A stretch of 64,000 bases of DNA from Pseudonocardia sp. HH130629-09 (GCF_001294645.1 NZ_CP011868.1:4154001-4218000); one strand, 5' to 3'. Positions 24,293 through 36,771 are shown, counted from the first letter of the stretch. Numbers and translations are program-made. The notes: generated by a model from the letters alone, not told the origin.

Positions 24293-25771
24293 TCAGCCCG
24301 CCCACACCGCCACGGCGACCAGCGCCGCCGAGAGCCCGAGCCCCGCCCAGGCCGTGACGGAGCGCCCGGGCGGGCGCAGCGGCAGGTCGCGGCCCCGCAG
24401 CACGGCGAGGACCAGCGTGGCCGCGGCCGGGGCGAGGACGAGGCCCCACACCCAGCCCCCGACCGAGGCCCACGGCCCCCGGTTCCACAGCAGCACCAGC
24501 CCGAACACCGCGGTCAGCAGGCCGTCGGCGATCGGCAGCAGGGCCCCCTCCCGCACCGCGCGGCGCAGCGCGAGCAGCGAGAACAGCGCCGCGGCCGCGA
24601 CCGGCGCCCAGTCGAGGAGGCCCGCGCCGCCGTCGGACGGGGGTGTGCCGAACAGCAGGGTGCGGGCGACCGGTTCGACCCCGGCGGTGGTGTCGCCGAG
24701 CGCGACGACGGCCCGGCCGCCGTCGCGGTCGAGGGCGACCATGCTGCTGAACCCGGCGGTGCCGCCGTTGTGCCAGACGTAGGGGTGCCGGGCGTCGTCG
24801 GCGCCGGTGGCCTCGCTGGTGACCCAGATCCAGCCGATCGACGTGCCGGGCCCGTCCTGCGCGGTCGGGGTCAGCGCGGCGGTCCCCGGTGCGACGCCGG
24901 TGAGCTGGGCCGCGGCCCAGCGTGCGAGGTCCTCGACGGTCGAGAACGTGGAGCTCCCGGCGGGCAGGTAGCCCTCACCGACCCAGCGCGGCGCGGCGCG
25001 CCCGTTGTCGCGGTGTCCGGGGACCGCGGTGTCCGGGACCTGCGCGTCGGTGGCGGCGAAGGTCGTCGTGGTCATGCCGAGGGGGCCGGTGATCCGGTCG
25101 GCGACCAGCTGCGGGTAGCCGTCGGCGCCTGCGGCGCGGACGAGCGCCGTCCCCAGCAGCGCGACGCCGAAGTTGGAGTACGTGGGCGGCTGCTGCGGGT
25201 CCACCGCGGCGGCGCGGGCGTCGTCGAGGAGCTGCGCGGTGGTCGTGGACGAGTACGGGTTCAGGTTCACCGTCGTGGCCAGGGCCCCGGCGGCGGCGGT
25301 CGCCCCCAGCCTCGGCAGCCCGGAGCGGTGCTGGGCGAGCGAGGCGAGGGTGACCGCGCCCGCCGTGGTGCCCGCCAGCTCCGGCAGGGCGCGCTCCAGC
25401 GGATCGTCGGGACGCACCTCGCCGCGGGTCACGGCGTCGGCGAACAACGCGGCGGTGAACGTCTTGGTGACCGAGCCGATCTCGAAGAGTGCCCCGGCGT
25501 CGGCGGGGCCGAGCCCGGCGGTGGTGACCGAGGTCGGCGTGACCTCGGCGACGGCGAGCGACCGGTAGCCGTCCTGTCCGCCCGCCGCGGCGCGGACCCG
25601 CTCGGCCAGGGCCGGGTCACCGGTGGTCTGCGGACCGAGCCGCCGGTGCTCCGGGCCGGCGACGGCGCCGACGAGCACCGCCAGCACGGCGACGACGGCG
25701 ACGACGGCGGCGGAAACGGCCCCGACGCGGTGCCCGGTCCCGGCGGTACCCGTGGAGGTGGTGGCGGTCAT
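24293..25771 (-). CDS. Membrane-anchored serine hydrolase (beta-lactamase/class C type)
   Basis: A 492-residue protein with an N-terminal membrane segment (VSAAVVAVVAVLAVLVGAVA), an extracytoplasmic penicillin-binding-protein/class C domain with SXXK (GSVTKTF), YXN (YSNFG) and HXG-type (WHNGGTAG) motifs, and about four C-terminal transmembrane segments. Such proteins are esterases or peptidases acting outside the cytoplasm. ATG 25771 has AGGGG seven bases upstream; an in-frame ATG at 25786 would overlap the regulator stop by ATGA. The upstream ArsR-type gene is on the same strand and probably controls it. Confidence 0.87.
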   Translation of the reverse strand: MTATTSTGTAGTGHRVGAVSAAVVAVVAVLAVLVGAVAGPEHRRLGPQTTGDPALAERVRAAAGGQDGYRSLAVAEVTPTSVTTAGLGPADAGALFEIGSVTKTFTAALFADAVTRGEVRPDDPLERALPELAGTTAGAVTLASLAQHRSGLPRLGATAAAGALATTVNLNPYSSTTTAQLLDDARAAAVDPQQPPTYSNFGVALLGTALVRAAGADGYPQLVADRITGPLGMTTTTFAATDAQVPDTAVPGHRDNGRAAPRWVGEGYLPAGSSTFSTVEDLARWAAAQLTGVAPGTAALTPTAQDGPGTSIGWIWVTSEATGADDARHPYVWHNGGTAGFSSMVALDRDGGRAVVALGDTTAGVEPVARTLLFGTPPSDGGAGLLDWAPVAAAALFSLLALRRAVREGALLPIADGLLTAVFGLVLLWNRGPWASVGGWVWGLVLAPAAATLVLAVLRGRDLPLRPPGRSVTAWAGLGLSAALVAVAVWAG

Positions 25772-25782
25772 CGCGGGTCCCC

Positions 25783-26283
25783 TCATCGGTGCGCAGCCAG
25801 GACGGTGACCAGCAGCGGGACGACACGGGCAGCGGGCACCTCGTAGTGGCCGCGGCGGGTCGAGGCCAGCCACCCGGCGGCGACGAGCTGGCGCAGGTGG
25901 TGGTGCAGCTGCCCGGTCGTGCCGACCGAGGGTTGCTCCAGCAGCTGCGCGGTGCCGTGCACCCCGCCCAGCACGTGCTGCAGGATCGCCAGCCGTGCGG
26001 GGTGGGCAAGCGCGTCGAGGGTGCCGGCGAGCTCGGACCAGTCGGCGTCGAGCAACGCCTCGCCGGGGCGGGCGTACTGCCAGCGGACCTCACCGGTACC
26101 GGGGACGGCGACGCTTCCCGCCATCAGCACCGCGCCGGGGCTGCGGGCCTCCAGCTCGGTCAGCGCCCAGAGGACGTCGTCCGCGGGCGCCGCCGGGGTG
26201 TCCCCGCCGGTCGGACGGAGTGCGTCCTGCAGGTCGGCGACGGCACGTTCCACGGCACGCAGCCGGGCGTCGAGATCGGTCAC
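25783..26283 (-). CDS. ArsR-like winged-helix regulator
   Basis: The 166-residue protein has an N-terminal acidic coiled region (LDARLRAVERAVADLQDAL) and a C-terminal winged helix: LDALAHPARLAILQHVLGG, VGTTGQLHHHLRQLVAAGWL and RRGHYEVP. No metal-binding cysteines are present, so it is not a classical ArsR metal sensor. The start GTG 26283 follows a short AT-rich stretch (about 26290-26320) that is the likely promoter. It is nearly fused to the serine hydrolase gene, which suggests direct control. Confidence 0.82.
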   Translation of the reverse strand: MTDLDARLRAVERAVADLQDALRPTGGDTPAAPADDVLWALTELEARSPGAVLMAGSVAVPGTGEVRWQYARPGEALLDADWSELAGTLDALAHPARLAILQHVLGGVHGTAQLLEQPSVGTTGQLHHHLRQLVAAGWLASTRRGHYEVPAARVVPLLVTVLAAHR

Positions 26284-26326
26284 ACCACCAAAGTACGGAA
26301 ATACGCAGAAACGTACAAGCGACTGT

Positions 26327-26941
26327 TCAGGCGAGCCCGTACTCGATGGCGTGCCGGACGAGCGCCGCGCGGCCGGGCACCTCGAACTTGCGCAGCAGCC
26401 GCTGCACGTGGTTCTCGACCGTGCGCGGGGACAGCACCAGCCGGGCCGCGATCTGCTTGGCGGTGAGCCCCTCGACCACCAGCCGCAGCACCTCGGACTC
26501 GCGCGGGCTGAGCTCCGGAACCGCGTGCGCGGGGGCCGCGACCGACTCCAGGACGACGTCGGCCAGCCCCGGGGAGAACGCGGGCCGCCCGGCCGCGGCC
26601 GCGGCGGCGACGGCGGCGAGCTCCCGGGGGTCCGCACTGCTCGCGACGCCGGTCGCGCCGGCCCGGACCGCGTCGAGGACCCGGGCGTGGTCGGCGACCG
26701 CACCGGCGACGGCGAGCACGGCGACGGCCGGGACGCGCGCGAGCACCGCGGAGATCACCGCGGGCGCCACGCCCTCCGGGCCGGTCAGGTCGACCAGGAC
26801 CAGGCCGGGCCGGGCGCGGTCGACCGCGGCCGCGGCCCCCTCGGCGGGCGCGGGCGGCACGTGGGCCACGACCTCGACCCCCGGCGGCACGACCGGCCGC
26901 CCCACCGCCACCGCCGAGATCCGCTCGCCGTCCTCGTGCAC
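26327..26941 (-). CDS. LuxR-type regulator with degenerate receiver domain
   Basis: The 204-residue protein has a C-terminal LuxR HTH (LSPRESEVLRLVVEGLTAKQ, then SPRTVENHVQRLLRKF) and an N-terminal receiver-like half. The receiver keeps VLVDL at the phospho-acceptor strand but has lost the acidic pair at the N-terminus and is cut short there, so phosphorylation control is doubtful. Its HTH resembles that of the response regulator at 27820-28473 over the whole domain, so the two are probably duplicates. No kinase is adjacent. Confidence 0.83.
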   Translation of the reverse strand: MHEDGERISAVAVGRPVVPPGVEVVAHVPPAPAEGAAAAVDRARPGLVLVDLTGPEGVAPAVISAVLARVPAVAVLAVAGAVADHARVLDAVRAGATGVASSADPRELAAVAAAAAAGRPAFSPGLADVVLESVAAPAHAVPELSPRESEVLRLVVEGLTAKQIAARLVLSPRTVENHVQRLLRKFEVPGRAALVRHAIEYGLA

Positions 26942-27076
26942 GTCCTCAGCTCTCCCCGCCCCGCTCGTCCGGACGGCTCAGCTTGCCATGTGCCGCAGCG
27001 CAGGAGACCGTCCGAACGGCGCGGGACGCAGGTTCGACGCGAACGGGTCGGGCGCCCGTCGGACTCGCCGGACCGG

Positions 27077-27682
27077 TCAGACCGCGACGGCGGGGCGGCG
27101 CAGCCGCAGCAGCGCCCTGGCCGCGGCGGCCACGGACGCGACGAGCGCAGCGAGGACGACCCCGGCGAGCACCGACATCAGCGGGTCGCCGCGCGTGATC
27201 GGTCCGACCAGGACACCGATGCCGGTCATCCAGGTGCTCCACACCAGCGCGCTGGCGACGGTCGCGGGCAGGAACGCGCGCAGCGGCAGCCGGACCCGGC
27301 CGGCCGCGGACACGCTCGCCAGCCGTCCGCCCGGCAGCAGCCGGGTCGCGACCAGCGCGGTGATCGGCCGGCGGTGCAGGTGGCGGCGGATCCAGGCACC
27401 GGTCCCGTCACCGCGACGGGTGGCCCGGACCACGGAGTGGGAGCTGCGTCCGGCGCCGTAGAGCAGCGCGTCGCCGAGCAGGGAGCCGACCACCGCGGCT
27501 CCGAACAGGGCCACGATCCGCCACCGGTCGCCGTCCGCCAGTGCGGCGGCCGTGGCGCTGAAGAGCACCGGCTCGCTCGGGAGGAACGGGAACGGCCCGT
27601 CGCACATCACGGCGACGGCGAGCAGGGGCACCAGCCAGGGGCTCTGGAGCAGGTACCCGATCAGCGCGCTCGGGTCGGTCAC
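27077..27682 (-). CDS. DedA/VTT-domain membrane protein
   Basis: A 201-residue integral membrane protein with the SNARE-associated/VTT layout: re-entrant PFPFLPSEPVLFSATAAAL, a TM helix with VVGSLLGDALLYGAGR, the conserved arginine segment VATRLLPGGRLASVSAAGRV and two C-terminal TM helices. DedA-family proteins act as lipid (undecaprenyl phosphate) transporters or scramblases. GGAGA lies upstream of GTG 27682. A second DedA-type protein is encoded at 47093-47740. Confidence 0.83.
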   Translation of the reverse strand: MTDPSALIGYLLQSPWLVPLLAVAVMCDGPFPFLPSEPVLFSATAAALADGDRWRIVALFGAAVVGSLLGDALLYGAGRSSHSVVRATRRGDGTGAWIRRHLHRRPITALVATRLLPGGRLASVSAAGRVRLPLRAFLPATVASALVWSTWMTGIGVLVGPITRGDPLMSVLAGVVLAALVASVAAAARALLRLRRPAVAV

Positions 27683-27819
27683 AGGCGTCTCCGGGGGTCG
27701 CGCGTCGGGGGCTGGTCCGAGTCTGCCGGGTCCCGTGACCTGTTCGTGATGGGGGTGTCCCCCGTTACCGCTTGCCTCCGCTCACCGCAGGGAACCCACC
27801 GTGCCGCTCCCGGACGGGC

Positions 27820-28473
27820 TCAGTCGGCGAGTCCCTGTTTGATCGCGTAGCGGACGAGCTGGCTTCGGTTGTGCAGCTGCAGCTTGCGCAGGGTGTTCTG
27901 CACGTGGCTCTCGACGGTCCGGTGCGAGACGACGAGCTTCGCCGCGATCTGCTTGGCCGTCATGCCCTTCGCGACCAGGCGCAGCACCTCGGTCTCCCGC
28001 TCGGTGAGCGCCGGGACCGACGGCGCGCCGTCGGCGGGGCGCGGGGCGTCGGCGAGCCGCCGGTACTCCCCCAGCACGAGCCCGGCCAGGCCCGGGGTGA
28101 AGACGGCGACGTCGTCGGCGGTACGCCGGATCGCCTCCAGCAGCTCCTCGACCCCGGCCGACTTCACCAGGTAGCCCAGCGCACCGGCCTTGACCGCCTC
28201 CAGGACGTCGGCGTGCTCACCCGACGCGGACAACACCAGTACCCGGCTGTCCGGGCTCTGCTGCCCGATCGCGGCGATCGCGTCCACGCCGGAGGTCGCG
28301 CCCAGGTTGAGGTCCATGAGGATCACGTCCGGCCGCACGGCCGTCGCGATCCGGACCGCGGCGGGCGCGTCCGGGGCCGTCGCGACGACGTCGAGGCCGC
28401 GCTCGGCGAGGTCGCGGGCCACGCCCTCGCGCCAGATCGGGTGGTCGTCAACGACCATCACCCGGATGCTCAT
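27820..28473 (-). CDS. NarL/LuxR-family response regulator
   Basis: At 217 residues it has a complete receiver (VVDDHP acidic pair, phospho-acceptor Asp in ILMDLNLG, SAS switch residue, LVKSAG lysine) and a LuxR HTH (ALTERETEVLRLVAKGMTAK). ATG 28473 overlaps the kinase stop by ATGA, so regulator and kinase are translated together. The kinase gene is frameshifted in this sequence, while the regulator is intact. Confidence 0.94.
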   Translation of the reverse strand: MSIRVMVVDDHPIWREGVARDLAERGLDVVATAPDAPAAVRIATAVRPDVILMDLNLGATSGVDAIAAIGQQSPDSRVLVLSASGEHADVLEAVKAGALGYLVKSAGVEELLEAIRRTADDVAVFTPGLAGLVLGEYRRLADAPRPADGAPSVPALTERETEVLRLVAKGMTAKQIAAKLVVSHRTVESHVQNTLRKLQLHNRSQLVRYAIKQGLAD

Positions 28474-29644
28474 GTGTCCTCCCTGGGGACCCTGATGACC
28501 CATTCGGTCCCGATGTCCGGTCCGGTGTCCAGCGTCAGTGTCCCGCCGATGTCGCCGACGCGGCCACGGATCGAGCGGGACACACCCATCCGGCCCTGCG
28601 CCTCGGCCTCGACGAGGCGGCCCTCGGGGATGCCGGGGCCGTCGTCGCGGACGCTCACCTCGACCGCCGCGGGCAGCTCCTCGACCAGCACCCAGGCGCG
28701 GGCGTCCGGGCCCGCGTGCAGTGCGACGTTCGCGAGCGCGGCCCGCACCGCGCCCTCCACCTCGTCGACGACCGGCCCACTCAGCTCGACCGGCCGTCCG
28801 GGGGCCGAGACGGTGACCCGGTCCGAGGCGAGGATCCGCAGCGCGGCGGCGAGGTCGCGGCGCCCGGACGCGTCGGTGGTCCCCGACCCGGACAGCAGCG
28901 CGCGCAGCGCGGTCTCCTGCTCCCCGGCGAGCACGCCCAGCTCCGTCGCCCCGCCGCCCAGCTCCGCACCGCGGCGCTGGACGTGCGCCAGCACCTGCAG
29001 GACGCCGTCGTGCACGGCCCGGGTGAGCCACTCGCGTTCGGCGGTGGCGGCCTGTTCGGCGACGAGGCGGCGCAGCCGGGCGGCGGTGCGCTCCAGCACG
29101 TGCGCGGCGAACCCGACGGTGAGCCCGGCCAGCAGGAGCAGCTGCATGTCGCCCAGCTCCAGCACCCCGAACCGTTGCTTGGACAGCACCAGCGCCACCG
29201 AGATCACGGCGGCGGCGAGCACGCCGCCGGTGATCCGGAACGCGACCGCGCAGGCCAGCACCGCACCGGAGGTCCAGATCGACCCCATGCCGGGGCCACC
29301 CTCGTCGAGGTGGGCGACGCGCACGACCAGCGGGTCGTCGCCATGACCGCGACGCAGACACCGAGGTCGACCAGCGCCAGCAGGCCGCGGCGGTCCGGGG
29401 CGCCGGGCAGCCCGCCGAGGTAGCCCCACGACGTCACGGTCGTCCACACCACCATCACGCCGAGCACGCCGACCGCGGCCAGCGGGCGCTCGTAGCCGGT
29501 GCGCAGGTGGTAGAGCGTCACGCCGACGACGGTCAGCAGGGTCAGCAGGCGGTAGGCGATGACGCCGCGCCAGAACGGCTCCAGCGGGTGCTCCACGTCG
29601 TCGAGTCTGACGGCGAGGGCGCCCCGGCGGGGCCGAACGCTCAT
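28470..29644 (-). pseudogene. MacS-type sensor histidine kinase with one frameshift
   Basis: Two reading frames together make one kinase of about 390 residues. The first (29644 to about 29330) encodes about 105 residues from MSVRPRRGALAVRLDD through three membrane segments to AVMATTR. The second (to 28470) continues LVVRVAHLDEGGPG, more membrane helices, the HisKA_3 His in TRAVHDGVLQVLAH and an ATP-binding domain (ALANVALHA, DDGPGIPEG). One extra C near 29330 would fuse them. The gene overlaps the methyltransferase before it and the regulator after it by ATGA, so the architecture is preserved. Either a sequencing indel or a recent mutation is likely. Confidence 0.85.
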
Positions 29645-30597
29645 CTCTGCTTCGTCCCGGTGATCAGCGCGTTGTAGAACCAGCTGCGCGGCACGACATG
29701 GGTGAGCAGGTGCTCGTCGAGCCAGGACAGCCGCTGCCAGCCGTGGTAGGCGAACATCGCCCAGTTCCACCCGAGTCGCCCGGGCGGGACGGCGGCCTCG
29801 AAGGTCCGCACCGGCCAGCCGAGCATGGCCGCGGCGAACTCCTCGGTGTGCGCGGCGACGCCCTCGGCACCGGCCCGGCGGGCGGTGGCCTCCAGCGCGG
29901 CCGGGTCGAAGGTGTGGATGTCGACGACGGACTCCAGCGCGGCGGCACGCGAGGACTCGTCGAGCTCGTGCTGCGGGCGGCGCCAGCCCTGCAGCGGGCC
30001 GAGCTTCGTCAGCGTGGTGGTGGCCTTCCAGGTCCACTGCCCGAGCGTGCGGGCGTAGGCGTCGCCGACGGTGGTCGGCTCGCCCGCGAACACGAACCGC
30101 CCGCCCGGCTCCAGCACCCGCAGGACCTCGCGGAACGCGGCCTCGACGTCGGGGATGTGGTGCAGCACCGCGTGCCCGACGACGAGGTCGAAGCTGTCGT
30201 CGGGGAAGGGGATGTGCTCGCCGTCGACGACGGCGCCCTCCACCTCCAGCCCGAGGTGCTCGGCGTTGCGGGTGGCGGCGGCGACCATGCCCGGCGAGAG
30301 GTCGGTGACGACGCCGCGGTCGGCGACGCCGGCCTGCATGAGGTTCAGCAGGAAGAACCCGGTGCCGCTGCCCAGCTCCAGGGCGCGCAGGTAGGGGCGG
30401 CCGTCCCACGGGGCCGCGGCGCGGAACCGGCCGACGGCGTAGTCGATGCAGCGCTCGTCGTAGCTGATCGACCACTTCTCGTCGTAGGTGCCCGCCTCCC
30501 AGTCGTGGTAGAGCACGTTGGCGAGCTTCGGGTCGTGCCAGGCCGCCTCGACCTGCTCGGCGGTGGCGTGCGGGGTGGGCGCCGGGTCCGAACTCAT
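29641..30597 (-). CDS. SAM-dependent methyltransferase, Rv3038c-like
   Basis: The 318-residue class I methyltransferase shows motif I ALELGSGTGFFLLNL, VTDLSPGMV, DGEHIPFPDDSFDLVVGHAVLHHIPD and LRVLEPGGRFVFAGEP. The C-terminal tail (PVRTFEAAVPPGRLGWNW, SWFYNALITGTKQR) is characteristic of an actinobacterial group found beside enoyl-CoA hydratase EchA17 in mycobacteria. The target is unknown; lipid or polysaccharide methylation fits the locus. It overlaps the kinase gene by ATGA. Confidence 0.87.
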   Translation of the reverse strand: MSSDPAPTPHATAEQVEAAWHDPKLANVLYHDWEAGTYDEKWSISYDERCIDYAVGRFRAAAPWDGRPYLRALELGSGTGFFLLNLMQAGVADRGVVTDLSPGMVAAATRNAEHLGLEVEGAVVDGEHIPFPDDSFDLVVGHAVLHHIPDVEAAFREVLRVLEPGGRFVFAGEPTTVGDAYARTLGQWTWKATTTLTKLGPLQGWRRPQHELDESSRAAALESVVDIHTFDPAALEATARRAGAEGVAAHTEEFAAAMLGWPVRTFEAAVPPGRLGWNWAMFAYHGWQRLSWLDEHLLTHVVPRSWFYNALITGTKQR

Positions 30598-30634
30598 GAG
30601 TGGGAGTTTTGCAGAACGGCGCCGCCGACCCGCT

Positions 30635-30667
30635 CCCCGCCCGAGCGCGTCGCGCGTCCGGGCGGGG
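30635..30667 (-). terminator. Hairpin after enoyl-CoA hydratase
   Basis: CCCCGCCCG (30635-30643) pairs with CGGGCGGGG (30659-30667). An inner GCGCG pairing makes nearly the whole element double-stranded. It starts 10 bp beyond the hydratase stop. Confidence 0.65.
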
Positions 30668-30676
30668 CGGTGCGGC

Positions 30677-31456
30677 TCAGCGGCCGGTGAAGGTGGCCTT
30701 GCCGGGGCCGTTCTCGACGAAGCTGGCCGTGCCGGCCTTCGCGTCGTCGGTGGCGAACACGCCCGCGAACAGCTCGGACTCGATGTCCAGGCCGGTGCGC
30801 AGGTCGGTGTCGAGGCCGTTGTCGATCGCCTTCTTCGCGGCGGCGTAGGCCAGGGCGGGGCCCGCGGTGAACTGCTGCGCCCACGCGACGGCGCGGGTGT
30901 AGACCTCGTCGGCGGGAACGACCTCGTCGACCAGGCCGATCGCCAGGGCCTCGTCGGCCTCGACCATGCGGCCGGTGTAGATCAGGTCCTTGGTGCGGGA
31001 CGGGCCGATCAGCCGGGCGGCGCGCTGGGTGCCGCCGCCGCCGGGGAAGATGCCGAGCAGGATCTCCGGGAAGCCGAGCTTGACGTTGTCGCCCGCGATG
31101 CGGCGGTCCGCACCGAGCACGACCTCCAGGCCGCCGCCGAGGGCGTAGCCGGTCACCGCGGCGACGGTCGGCTTCGGGATGGTGGAGATCGCGCCCAGCC
31201 CGGCGGAGAGCTTGCGGGCCTGCGGGGCCATGTCCGAGTAGGACATCGATGCCATCTCCTTGACGTCCGCACCCGCGGCGAAGGTCTTCTCCCCGCCGTG
31301 GACGACGACCGCACGCACGTCGGCGCGGGTGGCGGCCTCGTCGGCCACCTCCAGCAGCTCGCCCTGGATCTGGCGGTTCAGGGCGTTCATCGGCGGGCGG
31401 TCGATCCGGATCGTCCCGACGCCGGCGTCCACGGACAGGCTCACGAATTCGGTCAC
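30677..31456 (-). CDS. Enoyl-CoA hydratase/isomerase family protein
   Basis: A 259-residue crotonase with the oxyanion-hole segments GGEKTFAAGADVKEM and TGYALGGGLEVVLGAD, the catalytic glutamates in GGGLE and in FPEILLGIFPGGGGTQR, and a C-terminal KAIDNGLDTDLRTGLDIE helix region. It hydrates trans-2-enoyl-CoA in beta-oxidation or a related route. By position it corresponds to EchA17 (Rv3039c) of M. tuberculosis. A hairpin separates it from the methyltransferase downstream. Confidence 0.94.
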   Translation of the reverse strand: MTEFVSLSVDAGVGTIRIDRPPMNALNRQIQGELLEVADEAATRADVRAVVVHGGEKTFAAGADVKEMASMSYSDMAPQARKLSAGLGAISTIPKPTVAAVTGYALGGGLEVVLGADRRIAGDNVKLGFPEILLGIFPGGGGTQRAARLIGPSRTKDLIYTGRMVEADEALAIGLVDEVVPADEVYTRAVAWAQQFTAGPALAYAAAKKAIDNGLDTDLRTGLDIESELFAGVFATDDAKAGTASFVENGPGKATFTGR

Positions 31457-31466
31457 GCAGCGGACT

Positions 31467-31798
31467 CTAACGGGCCCCGACGCCGGGTTCCCACGGCTCG
31501 GGAGCCAGCCCGGTGAGCCGGCCCGCCAGGTGCGCGACGACCAGCTCGCGCCGGTTGCGGCAGCCGGTCTTGCCGAAGAGCCGGGTGAGGTGGTTCTCGA
31601 CCGTCTTCTCGCTCATCGTGATCCTGGCCGCGATCTGCCGGTTCGAGCGGCCCTCGGTGATGAGCTCGACCAGCTGCATCTCCAGCTCGGACAGCCGCTG
31701 CTCGGTGACGCCTCGGTCCCGTCGGCGATCAGGACGTGCGTCCCGACCTGGGTTGCGACCAGGGGGTCCACGACGGACTCGGCCCGGGCGTCGGTCAC
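31467..31798 (-). pseudogene. LuxR-HTH regulator with apparent frameshift
   Basis: The C-terminal 80 residues are a clear LuxR HTH (LSELEMQLVELITEGRSNRQ, MSEKTVENHLTRLFGKTG) but have no start codon in their frame that spares the domain. An adjoining frame from GTG 31798 (with AGGTGGG upstream) encodes about 29 residues ending VGTHVLIADGTEA and would join the HTH if one base were added near 31709-31713. The combined protein would be about 110 residues, a stand-alone HTH regulator. It lies 10 bp from the enoyl-CoA hydratase start, on the same strand and upstream of it. Confidence 0.6.
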
Positions 31799-31950
31799 CG
31801 GTCCCACCTCGCTCTCCTCGGGCACGCGCGCACCGCTCCGGCGGGACGGACCCGATCCACCGTCGATCATGGCCAGGCCGGTCCCGCGGTGTGCCTCCGT
31901 GCGTCGCGCGGCCACCGAACACAGGGGTTTCCCCCGTCGACGGCCGGTGG

Positions 31951-33659
31951 TCAGCCCTCGAAACCGTCGGTGATCCGGGCGGCGAGCGGGAGGACCGCGT
32001 CGACGGTGGCCGGCGCCAGCCGGGCCAGGTCGATCCGGCCACCGTGCGCGAGGTGCTGGTCGAACGGCAGCTCCACGACGGCGCGGACACGGGACTCGAA
32101 GTGCCTGCGGACCACGTCCCGGTCGATCTCCCGGCTCCACCGGTCCTGGGAGCGCACGACGACCGCCTGCTCGGCGAGCGCGGAGAACCCGTGCCCGTGG
32201 AGCCAGTCCAGGGTCCTCGACGCCCGCGTCGCCCCGTCCACGGTCGGGGCACCCACGACGACGAGCGCGTCGGCCAGCGTCAGCGTCCCCTCCATCGCCG
32301 AGTGCACCAGCCCGGTGTCCGAGTCGGTGACGAGCACGTTGGCGAACCGGCCGATCAGCCCGCAGACCGCCCCGTACTCCTCCCGGCTGAACGACTCCCC
32401 CGCCGCCGGATCCTGCTCCGAGGCGATGACCCGCAGGCGTCCGGCCAGGCTGCTGAAGCGGTCGAGATCGTGGACCGACGACGCGTGCGCGGCGCCCGCG
32501 AGCAGCTCCCGGACCGTCGCGGAGGTGTCGCCGGTGAGCCGGTCCGCCAGGGTGCCCGCGTCGGGGTTGGCGTCGAGGGCGACGATCCGGTCGCCACGGT
32601 TCTCCGCCAGCACCCAGCCCCAGCAACGCCGACACGGTCGTCTTGCCGACGCCCCCCTTGATCGAGGCGACCGCGATCCTGCGGACCCCGGCCAGCGGTC
32701 GACGGATCTGCTGGATGAGGTTCTGCCGGGCGAGCTGCGCCGGGGACGGCCCGGGGTTGTAGCGGCCCGCGGTGACGGCGTAGACGCCGCGACGCCAGCC
32801 GTGCATCGGCTGGTCCCCGGCGTAGCGGATCGGGGCGTTCGGCGCGACGGGCCGGACCGGACCGGCGTGCTCGACCGGCAGCGGGACCGGTGCGGGCCTC
32901 CTCCCGGCGGGCGGCGCGGGCCGTCGCGGCCGCGGCGGCGTGTCCGGGTGCTGCGGGACCGAGCGCGGCCGCCCCGGGCCCGGCGGCGGTCCGTCCGGCG
33001 ACGCGACGGTCGGCCGGGACGACGGATGCGCCCGACCGCGTGGCCGGTGTCCGCCGGTCGGCCCCGTCGCGGGCACCGGACCGGCCGTGGAGCCGGTGCC
33101 CACCGGTGGGGTGGTGCTCCCGCCGGAGGGGGTGGTGCGGCCGGTGAACACCGGGATCGCCGTCGTCGCCGGGGGTGCGGTCTCGCCGGTCGCGCTTCCC
33201 GTCCGCTCGGGGCGCCTCGGCGGAGCCACCTGCGGCGTCACCCGCAGGGCACGGGTCTCCGGATCGGCCGCGCCCCCGGCTCCCTCCTGCGGCCCGGGGG
33301 ACCCGGCCGTCGGGGGCCACGACCTCCGGCTCGTCGACACCGACGCCGTCGAGAGAGGGCAGCTTCGGCCCCGCCGCGGCCGACGGGGTCGGAGCGGGCT
33401 CCTGCGCGGACTCCGGGGCGGCATCGCGCGACGCCCGGATCTCCGCGTCGTCCGGCTGCAGCGCCTCGTTCCGCTGTCCCGCTGCCCAGGCGGCCCACTC
33501 CTCGGTGGAGTCGCCGGTCTCCCCGGCCGGTGCACCGGCGACGGCCGCCCCGAACACCCCGACGGCGGTGAGCGCGGTCAGTCCCACGACCAGTGACTGC
33601 CGAGGGGCCGCAGTGCGGCGCTGGGGCCGCGTGGGGTCGTCGCGTCGGGGAGCCGACAT
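31951..33659 (-). pseudogene. EspI-like MinD/ParA ATPase with two apparent frameshifts
   Basis: Three frames join into one protein of about 569 residues. Segment 1 (ATG 33659, GAAGG upstream) has a TM helix, SLVVGLTALTAVGVFGAAVA, then an acidic linker. Segment 2 is Pro-rich and ends in the deviant Walker A, ASIKGGVGKTTVSALL. Segment 3 carries ALDANPDAGTLADRLTGD and the rest of the MinD fold (VLVTDSDTGLVHSAMEG, APTVDGATRASRTLDWL). Both breaks are one extra base in homopolymers, GGGGG at 33296-33300 and CCCC at 32618-32621 on the plus strand. The layout and ATPase match EspI (Rv3876) of ESX type VII secretion as I recall it. No other ESX gene is in the window. Confidence 0.75.
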
Positions 33660-33830
33660 CGGAGCACCTTCCGTCCGGTCGTCGTGCCGGCCGGGTTCTC
33701 CGGCCCGCAGCTGACCACGACCATCGCGCGCGACCGGCCCGGACGTACCTCGGGAAGACGCCGAACGGCCCATCCCGAGGAAGATCCCTCGCCAACCGGC
33801 GCCTTCCCCCACTGCCCGCGTGGCGGGGGG

Positions 33831-34670
<840 letters not shown>

Positions 34671-34689
34671 CCCCCTATCCTGGCCGATC

Positions 34690-36708
<2,019 letters not shown>

Positions 36709-36771
36709 CCGGCCACGTCCCGCCGGGCTCCGAGGGCTGGGTCGGCGGGGCGGGCGGCGTAGGCTCCGCGC

